Assembly (NCBI GenBank): GCA_949316235.1
Contig: OX438759.1
Span: forward strand, 18,600,618 to 18,664,617
Length of the DNA stretch: 64,000 nucleotides
From: Oegoconia quadripuncta
Taxonomy: Eukaryota > Arthropoda > Insecta > Lepidoptera > Autostichidae
Direction of reading: 5' to 3'
Made by a program: the position numbers and the translations under genes
Part shown: in pieces, positions 15,401-27,400 of the stretch
How the letters are laid out: each line of letters starts with the position of its first letter
Position numbering within the stretch: position 1 is the stretch's first letter
Notes under the pieces: model-generated
The model's database searches: none
Told to the model about the DNA's origin: nothing
The model's input: only the letters and a program-made list of their open reading frames with translations

Positions 15401-18400
15401 GATACTATAACAGATGCCTAAAAACTTAATATCTTCCCGAAGCGCAACTGCGTTTGATCACGGGTACACTCACAGGTTACGGTTACTACAGCAAACATCT
15501 GTTTAATATGTGTTACAGACAGTCCCCTGTGCAGAGCGTGCATTGTAGCCGAGAAATCAGCTGCCCATGTGCTTTTGGAGTGCGAGGAAACAGCGAAACA
15601 TCGATCCACTCATTTCGAAGGACCGGAGTTACTCCTCGAAGCCCTTGGCAATATCTCAAAGTTGCTCAGCTTCCTTCAGGAGGTAGGATGGAAGTCTTAA
15701 GTATTACCCTGTACGCAAAAATGGCGCATTTAGTTGCAGAAACCAGCCCGCCAACGAATACGAAACTTCGTATCAGTTATTGGCTTATCCTATCAGTTGT
15801 ACTCTGATTGGCTCTATCATCATGATATCAGCTAAAGGACGTTCAGTGCTAAACATTGGCCCTTCGCATAGACTTCCAGAGCGAAAGGTTGGAAGCAGCC
15901 TGCATTCAACGACTTGTCGCGACCTTTATCAAGTCTGTCCACCTTGTACGTGGACATCCTACGCTGCGCTTGTCGGTGCGTGGTCATCATCAGTTTCCGA
16001 GTTATGTTATCACGGACACGTAACGACCTTAGATAATTCAAAGGATTAATTGGGTACTTCAGTGATCGATGCGAGTACGGAGTCTCCCCACAGACAATGG
16101 ATCACGTATTGTCTTGCCCCGCGTGTCCTGACAGCTGCACCTTTGACGACCCCCTTAACGCCTCAGACAGTGCTGTTAGAGTGGCTAAGTTTTGGTCCAA
16201 TAAAATTTGAAACTGGCCTCGATACGAAAAGAAGAAGAAGTAAATCAAACATTAGGTTCTATGGGTTTGTATGGTCGATGAAAAGTACAAACATACGGTC
16301 AAAAAAAATACCCTCTTTCGTTCCATGTACGAGTATGGTTACCAGGACAGTCAAGGATTACATGGAACATACTCCAAAATACTTACAATTGATATCCAAA
16401 ATCAGAACTTTCGTCTCCGGCGCTGCTAAGTTCGTGTTCGATGCTTGGCAGACCAGCCTGGAGTTGAGGTGTTGACGACCAACGCTAGGGAAGGTGAGGG
16501 TGTTGACTGTCACGCCATCTGAGCGCTGCTCGTAGGAGTCGTCTATCACCACATTTTCAAGGTACCACGTCAGTCTTGGACGTGGTTTACCTGTGAACAG
16601 ATATAATAATAATAAATAAAAAAAATAAATAAATATCCTTGGACATACTACACACAACGCCATCTAGTTCCACATTAAGCAACTATGGGCTTGTGTTGTG
16701 CATATCAGATGGTTGATGTACTACACAAATACATTTTTTTTTGTAAATAAATACATATATAAATGAAAAACATCCATAACTCGGGAACACATGTCTATAT
16801 TCATCATACAAACATATGCCCCTAGCGGGATTCGAACCCGCGACCTATTGGTATAGCAGCAAAGTTTCTAACCACTACACCAAACAGATATATATATATA
16901 TATTTTTTATGCACAACGAGTTGGTACTTGACCTCAATCACTCCTGATGTTAAGTGAAGATGAGGCCGAAGGTGGTAGCGTACTGACCCGCAAACCCCAT
17001 CTTATTTGGGGGACTGGCTATTTTATCTCTGACAACCAGAACACATCAATGCTATGAACATTGCTCTTTGGCGGCAGATTTAGATAAGATGGTGGTAGCT
17101 AGCCAGGCGGACATTTAAAATGCCCCACCACCAACCAAACCGAGTACTGGATCGAACCCGCGACCTCCGAATCGTAAACCCAATGTTGTTTACATTGAGC
17201 TACGGAGGTGGTTAAATATTAATACACTGTTTTGTTACTATGAACAATTTTCAAATTTTTTAATTCGGGTATCATATTGCTTCAAATTCAAAAGAGTTTG
17301 ATTTTCGTTTGAAATAATGTTCCAGATTAAAAATACTAGTTCTTAGAGCTCCATCATGAGACATAATATACTATGACATAATATTCTAGTAGGTATACAT
17401 ACACAAAGACTTCGTGTAGTTAGGCATAAAGTTCATGGTTTATCTATCCTTATCCTATACCATCTTAAACGGTGAAGGACTCATCATGAGGAAATCTACA
17501 TGCCTGAGAAATAAAAATTCAAAGGCATGTGAAGTCCGCAACTCGCGTTGGGCCAGCGTGGCAGACTATGGCCCATACTCTTTCATATACGAGGGAAGGC
17601 CTATATCCCTGCAGTGGCATGTTTACGGGCTGATGATGATGATGATCCTATCCTTATGTTATATACATTAAGCCACGGAGGCGGCTTCTGTCTTTGAGGC
17701 ACATATTTTTTTTAATAGGGCATATTAACATTTTATGACTCTAATGGGGATGAGAAAACACATCGTGGGTGTTTAATAATGGAAAATGAAGGGTCCGTCA
17801 TTGTCGACACTCAATTATATTAGCAGATAAAGGGTTATTAATGTAATTTACACCATACGACTTTAATTTACCTTAATGTTAAGTCGTGCGGGTCTACTGT
17901 CGTTGATAACGTAGTCGATTGCCGCGTAAAGTCATACGCTAACGTCGGTGAAACCATTGAGAGCCGCAATGAACTACATGGTTGCGCGAACAAATCATTT
18001 TCACGCTTTTCTTAGTAGATAAAACAGCGCCATCTCTGAGAATCTGAGAGACAACTGCTGAGAATAAGTGGCTGAAACCACCGCGCACAACCAAATTTTT
18101 TTTAGTTTGTGCTCACAACCTTTTAGTGACATTTCAGTGACATAAAAGTACAATAAATATTACAATATACCATACCGGATGAGTTTTTTTACTGTAAAGA
18201 AAAAATAGCGCATATTTAGGTAAGTGAAATAGAAGGTATTGAATTGAATTGAAAAAATTTATTTCAGACCAGGTCCATAGATATTAGTATACACTGACTT
18301 ACAGACTATGTTAGTATATCACAAACGTGGTAAATTATTAACAGTTTTTTTTTTTTTTTTTTTTTTTTCACATTTAACGTGAGTTTTCACCCAGCTCCAT

Positions 18401-21400
18401 AGGAGGGGGGAATCCCACCTGTCCACAAACACGTTCAGGATGCTGTTGGCGGTTGACCGCAAGCGCGCCAGCAAAGAGCCATTGACATAGGTAGTTTATT
18501 TTTTTTTTTTTCAAAAGCCCACGCGCCGAATGGAGATTGATCATGCTAAATTTATTTGGAGCTCGTATTTTCTCCAAGTTTTGTTTATTTATTTAATTTA
18601 ATGATGTAATTATGTGAAATACAAACGCGACCGTCAAATGACACATTAACATTTAATTCAATGAAAGTTTAAAAAAAAATTAACTAACTATGTCAATTAT
18701 CTTAGGGTTTACGAATCGGAGGTCGCAGGTTTGAAGCCCCAGCGGGGTACATGTTTAATACTCGGTTTGGTTGGTGGTAGTGCATTTTAAATGTCCGCCG
18801 GGCTGGCTACCACCATCTTATCTAAGTCTGCCGGCAAAACAGAAAAGTTAATAGCACTGTTGTGTTCCGGTGGTCAGAGATAAGATAGCCAGACCCCCAA
18901 ATAAGATGGGACTTTCGGGTCAGTACGACTCCACCTTCGTCCTCAGCTTCACTGAACGCGAACCCGATGTGCTAACCCGATGTGCACAAAAAAAAAATGT
19001 TTTCGATTTTTGACGATCGGTTGGTGTAGTGGATAGTGACCCTGTCAGCGAAACCAAATGTTGCTGGTTCGAATCCCTCCAGGGGTAAAAGTTTGTGTGA
19101 TGATTACGAAAATATATATATTTATGTATGTTAATCTGTTATCTAGTATCCATAGCTTAGCTTAGTTTGGGACTAGATGATTGGTGGAAGTGTCCGAAAA
19201 TATTTATATATAAATTCTCACGCCTATTTTGGCTACAAAAATTTTACTAGCTATAATTTTTATTGCTATTTATGAATAGGTTTCTTCTGTCGTTATTTGT
19301 AAACATTGACCTATGATCTCATGCAAATTATGAGTAATATTCATTAAAATAGATTCATCGGTAGTAGATATAGGATCATTAGCGAAGTGGTGTTAATACT
19401 TCGGATCTTAAGGCTTTATTTCAATGAGTAACTCATGGAATACACAATCAAACTACAGAACGGAATGGAAAGCGCAGTCGGATTAAGTGCGGTAAAATCG
19501 ATTTTATAATTACATTACGAGCCCTGAAAATGTTGGGTCTTTACCTATGAAATTGGAGTTTTTTTTCCTTCGTTAATCATATGTAACAATTGTTGCGATT
19601 TTCAGAGCTATATCCAAATTTGTTTTTTATTTGGAAAATAGAATATTAAGGTTTCACATGAAATATTTTTTAATTTCTGGGCTAAATCACATGATAAAAA
19701 AAAATTGAACAGAGCTTTTGTCATGTGCTTCCTTCCCATAATCACTTCTTAGATTCGCTGAAACTTTTAAAAATAAACGCTGCCTATACTTAACTTAATG
19801 TTATCCGATAATACACACAAAGTTTAGCTAAATTTGGATTTGCCGTTCCCAAAAAAAAAAATCAAACATTTTTGTATGGAGAAAACAGTCTTAATGAAAT
19901 TCTTCATACAAAACGCCAATTTCATAGGTAAGTACCTAATATAAACTGTATCATTTCTAGAAATTCTTCCGAAAGGTTAATATTCTTCTGATAGTGAAAA
20001 CCGCATCAAAATCGGTTGCGTAGATTAGAACAACTAAACGCACGAACAGACAGATGCGGATAGCGACTGTGTTTTATATAGTATACAGGGTGAAATTTGA
20101 ATCATCTGACAGGATGACAATGGTTCAAATTATCAAACTGTATAATTAGATATTAAAATATTTTTAAATCCCTGCGTGTGTGTAACTTTAATATTTTGTT
20201 ATACTCTATCTCAAATAGCCAGAAAATATGCTATAGTTGCTTGCTTGACAAACAATTTATATATGTTGAAAAAGAAGCCACGGGTAAATGCTAGTAATAA
20301 ATTATTTAAGCCATAGTGGGCATTGCATTAGCAAATTTTAATGGCCTATTGAATAGTAACACCTCATCAAATACGGTGTCATGCCCTCCATTTTTATGAC
20401 ATATAATTATACGCTCACCATTTTTAAGTAATTCACACTTACATCACCTAAAACTCGCAACAGGGTCGCATCGTCGTCTGTAAAGCGCCGCTCCATAAAT
20501 GTTTTGTATTAAAATGACAACATGCCAGCATGATTGATGATAGAAAAAGGGCACATCTATAATTATGAAATGTTTACGGTTTTCAATTCTTATTTATTTG
20601 TATCATGTTAAATGGATACAAAAGTAAATGACCGTTGGTTCAAGATTATATTTCGAAAACCATTTCACCAAGCAAATGAACGTGCGGTCGAATATTTTGA
20701 ATTCAGACGAGTAATATTTATACAGGTTGTATTTTTCAAGTCGACGTGGATGGTCAAAGATTTCTAGGGTTTTGCTGAAAACTAAACCTTGGATTTTTGT
20801 AAAATCAATATTCCTAGCCAGGAAACGAACCCATTCATTTTCAAAAAAAAACACATACTGTATTTTATTTATTACACCATTAGTGCTCATAGTTTCGAAT
20901 TTGGCAATCAACGTCCCCTTGAAAAATTCACTACACATATTTAGTTTTATGTATTGTATTCGCGTAACTAGTACAACTGTCCGAATCACATTGGAGGCTT
21001 TTGACGTTGGGCTCTTCCGAAAACCAGCGCTGGAGCAATTTAAATTCAACCAATAATAAAAACAACCAAAACATAAGTTTTTCTTTTCCCTTTACCAGAT
21101 TACGAGCTCTCTTCACTCAACCGGAGCTTGACATTAGCCTTTGGAAGTACTTGTTTCATTACCAGCTCCATGAGAGTGGTCTATCATCATCATTGTCAGC
21201 CCGCAAACATCCCACTACGGGGATATAGGTCTCCCCTCGTGTATGAGGGAGTATGGGCCATAGACCACAAGTGGGCGTCTTAACCACTGAGCCACCGACG
21301 AGAAGTGTTTGCTGCTCAACAAATCAATCTCATTTGACGACCTGTTTGGTGTAGTGATTAACAACTCTGGCCACTATACCAAAAGGTTGCGGGTTCGAAT

Positions 21401-24400
21401 CCATTGCCATCTGGTATCCACAACACAAGCCTATAGTTGCTTAGTGTGGATCTAGATGGCGCTGTGTGTATGTCTAAAGATATTTTATTTATTTTTATTC
21501 ACTCATTCTTTCGTTCGATGGCGAGTAACTTACCTCCTTCAACTTCACAGATGAGCAATACGTTGGACCCTTCATTGTAAGGTTCCACTAGTTTCGTTCT
21601 GTCTCTCCTTTTGGCGTCGTATATTGTGGGACGACTGGGCGGGACTGCAACAATAAATCAGTTTAAAATCAGGCTTCGTAGATTGTTGTTACTCTTTAAG
21701 ATGCGTTGAGGCTGGTTAATAGCATTGTTGTGTTCCAATTGTCAGAGATAAAGATAGCCAATCCCCCAACTGCGTTGGGGTTTCCGCGTCAGTACGCTTC
21801 CACCTTCGACCTCATCTTCACTTAACATCAGGTGTGATTGAGGTCAAGTACCAGCCCGTAATTTAGGCACATGACATTCTGCTGCTCACCTATTAATTAT
21901 ACCTGGTTTAGACATAGGCACGTTAGCTGCTCGTCTATTAATCTATAAACAAATGACATTCTTACCAATAACAGTAAAATTCACTTTCACGTTTCTCGTG
22001 GGTGAATTCCTGAAGTCGACTCTACATCTGTAGACGCCAGCGTCGACGCCCATTACGTTGTCAATCATCAGAACAGCTGGCGTTGCTCCTCCTCGGAAGA
22101 AGGCGCGGTTCCCGAAGACAGTAGGCGAAGACCAGAGCTTCGGTTGATTGTGGCTGCGGCTCCGGATGTCGTAACTAGGGAAGTCATTGAAAGTACTCAA
22201 TTTAATGAATCTGGAAGCGGAATAACGGAGCGGGGTACAGGCACGGACCAGGAAAAAGAATTACAAAATTAGACTCCAGTTTGTATGTTGGGTACCTACC
22301 CAAAAATACTATTAACTGGGTTAGTTTTTTTACCGTAACGAAAAAAATAGTCATTTTAGGTAAGTGAAATAGAAGGTAATGGCATAGGTACTTTAATATT
22401 TTTTTTCAAAACCATCATCGAATATAACGCCGTGTCATTTGACGGTCGCGTTTGTGGCCTATTGCAAATAATTTTTTTAATTTTTTTATATGCATAACCG
22501 GTTCGTACTTAACCTCAATCACACCTGATGTTAAGTGAAAATGAGGTCGAAGGTGGAAGCGTACTGACCCGGAAACCCCAACACATTTGGGGGACTGGCT
22601 AACTTATCTCTGACAACCGGAACACAACAATGCTATTAACATTGCTGCTTGGCGGCAGATTTAGATAAGATGGTGGTAGCTAGCCAGGCGGACATTTAAT
22701 ATGCCCTACCACCAACCAAACCGAGTACATAAACATATACCCCGCTGGGGATCGAACCCGCGACCTCCGAATCGTAAACCCAATGTTGTTTACATTGAGC
22801 AACGGAGGCGGTATTGCATATAATTACATTTTTTTTTTTTTTTTTTTTTTTTAATTAGAATGGGATCGCTCTTGACCTTAATCTGGACTAATGTCGAGAT
22901 AAGGTCTACGATGGAACGAGCTTTCCCAGAAGATGCCTATTACATCATTAAATTACATAAATATCTTCTTCTTCTCCTTTTCTTTCTTTCATCTTCACTA
23001 AAGATCAGATGTGATGGTCAAGTACCAACCCGTTGTGCATAAATTAAAAAAAAAGAAAAGAAAACTTCGAAAAAATATGAGTTACAAATAAATTTCGCAT
23101 TATATGAACCCTATGAATCCCGCCAGTTGCAGCTCTGAACGACACGTGGGTCGATGACGGTGTTGTGGACTTTTTGGACCTGGCTGATGCTGGCTGACTA
23201 ATCTATGACAGAAACGGAAGAAGACAGGACAAAGGACGGTCGATGACGAGACGGCGACCTGACGGGCGTGCAAATTGTGCTTTTGATTAAATATTAATAA
23301 ATATAGTGTTTTATATTTGACCGCGCCCTGCCTTTCCTTAATAAAGTGGTCCTTCGTAAATTTTTGAACCAACCTATGAAAATATGTTGACTCGAAGTAA
23401 GTCCAAGTTCGATGTGCCCGACGGTATCGACGACCAACCGCCGCGGCAAGACCACATCGATCAGACAACTGCGACACCTAGAGACACAGTAAGACCGACC
23501 TCTCCGACGAAATCAACGACATCCAAGTCTTCGGTCAAACGCCAGCGACTTCTGGCAATTAAGCTAAAAGCTACTAAGAGCCTTGCTGACATCGAAAGAC
23601 GACGTCTAGAGATCGAGGAACAATTGGTTCACGACCAAACTACTCTTGAAATCGCAGCCATTGAAAGTGAGAGTGACGGCGAGGAAATTGGAATGCCTTA
23701 CATACGCTCTACAAGCGACCTTTTCGTAAATAAACGAGAGTATGCCTCCTCACGTGCATCTGTACTCCCTACATCCTTCGCCACAGCTAATATGTGTGAC
23801 AGTGCCCCGAAGGTGGGATACAGTATACAAGATAATTTTGCATCGAATAAACATTGTGTGCCTAGTGCCACGTCTTCACATCACCTGCACAATCCCTGCT
23901 GCAGCTCAGACCAGCTGAGTAAGTTTATGGCTAGACAGACATCAGCGAAGGAGCTTCCTATATTTTCAGGAGCTCCAGAGGAATGGCTTATTTTCTATAG
24001 CCAATTTAAGACGACTACAGATCTGTGCGGCTACACCGACGCAGAAAACTTAGCCAGACTTACTAAGTGCCTGCGGGGAGAAGCACGTGACGCTGTATGT
24101 GCATTACTCATGTCTTCGAGTAACCTGGACAAAGTTATCGAAACCTTGGAAATGCGTTTCGGACGACCAGAGGTAATCGTAGATTCCATGCTGACAAAAA
24201 TTAAAAGCATGCGCGACATACGTCATGATGATATTTGTCAACTTATGAAGTTTGCTACTGACATTCAAAATATAGTTGCTGTTATGGTTTCGACTAATCA
24301 AAACAACCATCTCATGAACCCGTTTTTAATTAGAGAAGTCTTGTCCAAATTACCGTCGCATCTGAAATACCAATGGGGGTTAGACAAAACCCGGAAAGGT

Positions 24401-27400
24401 CTGACTGAAGTTTCCTTACAGCACGTATCAGACTGGCTTATGAAAATTGCACGATCGACGATAGAGTTTACGACGAAAAACGATTATCAAGTACAATTAT
24501 CACGAGGTATTGACAAGAAAATGAATTTTAGAAGTGACAATAAGCGAGTACCTGTTCTTACTACCAAGCCGATTACAAGTAAGCAGTGCTGTTTGTGTAA
24601 AAATAATCATGAATTGGCAAACTGTTCTAACTTTATTGCTCTATCTATTGACGACAGATGGAAGTATGTGTCTGATGCAAAGCTCTGTTTTTCATGCCTA
24701 TCTCCGCTACACCAGCTGAGTGCGTGTAAGAGTAAGACCAAGTGTTCTGAGCCTAACTGCGGTAGAGTTCACCATACTGTGTTGCATGCCGAACCACGAC
24801 AGTTAAATAGAAATACAATCGTTGCAACTACAAACGAGAATCATAGACTCATTTTTGACGACATGGGCAAGGATATAAAGGTCCTAATGAAAGTAGTACG
24901 AGTAGTGGTAAGCGGTGAGAACGGCGACTTTGAGACTACCGCACTATTAGACGAAGGAGCTGCGGTAAGCCTGATCGACGCATCATTCGCAGCACGTGCC
25001 GGCATAAATGGCCGAACCCGACCGCTGCGCATATGCGGAGCACGCGGTATGACTTCCGTGGACACGAAATCTAAATCTGTTTCTTTTAACATACGTGGAC
25101 ATAAGAGTGATGTTTTTTATAATTTATACAATGTGCGTACTGTCAATAATTTAAACTTGCCTGTAAATAACTTTGTAAAATATTGTGATATTGTAAATAA
25201 GTTTCCTTATGTAAATGACTTTTTGACAGAGACCGACTTGACTTTCACTAAGGTGGAATTACTGATCGGACAGGACAATATCGACCTAATTGTGACTCGA
25301 CAGATTATCCAGGGTCCTCAGACTGGACTTTTGATTTCTAAGACTAATTTAGGTTATGTTATTCACGGTAAGTATCCTCACTATTTACCGATTGACGCGA
25401 CTGTACTTCATTTATGTGACTGTGAGGAACTTAACGAGTCCGTGAAACGTTTTTTTACTTTAGAGGACTTTGCCATAAAGCCCCAGGGCGACTCAACTCC
25501 TAGGTCTCGAGAGGATGCGAGGGCTTTGGAGACTATGAAGGCTACGACGCGGTACATGGGTGACAGGTGGGAGACAGGATTACTGTGGAGGGAAATGTCC
25601 CCGATCTTGCCTAACAGCTACGACCAAGCCTTTGTTCGTCTACGTGGTATACAAAGGAAGATGTCCAGACTTCCAGAGTTCCAGACTAAGTACCAAGACA
25701 AAATAGAAGACTATTTAAAGAAAGGCTATGCTTCCAAGCTGTCACCTGACGAGGTCAAGAGGAAGACGAACAAGACCTGGTACTTACCACATTTCGCCGT
25801 TTTTAATCCAAACAAACCAAATAAATTGAGATTTGTGCTTGACGCTGCAGCCAAGTCGGAAGGTAAGTCACTTAATGACTTTTTACTGCCGGGACCAGAC
25901 TATCTTACCTCGTTGCCTGGCGTACTTTTAGGGTTTAGGTGCCACCAGTACGCGATAATGGGCGATATCCAGGAGATGTTTCACCAGGCCGCCATCATTC
26001 GGCAGGACAGACAGGCTCTACGATTTCTGTGGGGTAATGATGAGTACTGTATGAATGTAATGATTTTTGGTGCTATATGCTCACCTTCTTCTGCTCAGTA
26101 CGTGAAGAATATAAACGCTGAAAGGTTCAGAGATACTCACCCACGTGCAGTTGAGGCAATTATCCATAGCCACTATGTAGATGACTGGATCGATTCCGTT
26201 GCGACAGAATCCGAAGCTAAACAGCTGGTTGATGACGTCATATTTATACATCAAAGCGGTGGTTTTAATATGAATGGATTTATGAGTAATTCAAAGGAGA
26301 TCTTACTTCATCTGCCAAAAGCAAAGCTGTCCACATCAGCTGTAAAGGTTATAGACGAGACCGACACTAACCTCGTAGAGAGAGTTCTCGGGATACACTG
26401 GGACACCGATGACGATAACTTTACCTTTAGCCCACGAGTAGACAAGGTTATGGACGCGTTGCAAGCTGACAAACGACCCACTAAACGGCAAATGCTAAGG
26501 ACCACCATGTCTATTTTTGACCCTCTAGGTTTCTTATTGTTTGTGACTATGACGGCTCGCATACTTCTTCAAGGGGTATGGAAATTGAAGCTAGGTTGGG
26601 ATGATGAGATAGACGACGGCACATTCCAATGCTGGCAAGCTTGGTTAGAACGCCTGAACCAAGCTACGACTCTGAAAATACCTAGATGGTTTTTGTGTAA
26701 GAAATCTTATCAAACACAGCCGGTTGAGGTTCACGTTTTTTGTGACGCCAGCTCCAAAGCCTTTATAAGCGTTTCTTATGTGAGATCACAGATATCCAAC
26801 GACGACTTTCATGTTTCCTTTGCCATGTCAAGAGGACGAGTGGCTCCTTTAAAGGTAATTAGTATACCCAGACTTGAATTACAGGCAGCTCTCTTAGGTG
26901 CTCGCATGGCACAAGCTTTGCGTAAACATATAAAATTACCAATTAGCAAAATTATATTGTGGTCTGACTCTAAGACAGTATTGAGGTGGATTAGATCAGA
27001 AGCAGGTCGCTTCAAACCCTTTGTCGCCCATCGCATCAGTGAAATAGCAGAGTTGACTGACGTATGTGACTGGAGGTGGGTACCGACGGACTTAAATCCA
27101 GCTGATGATGCAACACGTGATACCGTTAATGTAGACGCTTTACGATGGACGACAGGACCTGATTTCTTACGTAAGCATGAAGATACATGGCGGACTGAAG
27201 ATAATAATAATAATACAACCACTGAAGTAGATGACACTGAAATGAAAATGGTTCATGTAATAACGACGTTTCAACACTCCTATCTACCAGACGACAGCCG
27301 CTTCTCTTCGTATTTAAAATTAATTCGAAGTACTGCTTGGATTTTACGTTTTTACCGTAACATCAAGGGCGGGTCTATAGATAGACATACAGGAGAGTTG

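Noticed and set aside
16050..16475. Plus-strand 141-codon frame
   Set aside because: It runs from LINE debris into the antisense of the second Ig2 exon; no coherent protein.
23100..23477. Minus-strand frames within and beside the BEL element (also 24841-25092, 26809-27237, 28825-29148)
   Set aside because: They overlap the long Gag-Pol frame or the LTRs in antisense and have no domain.
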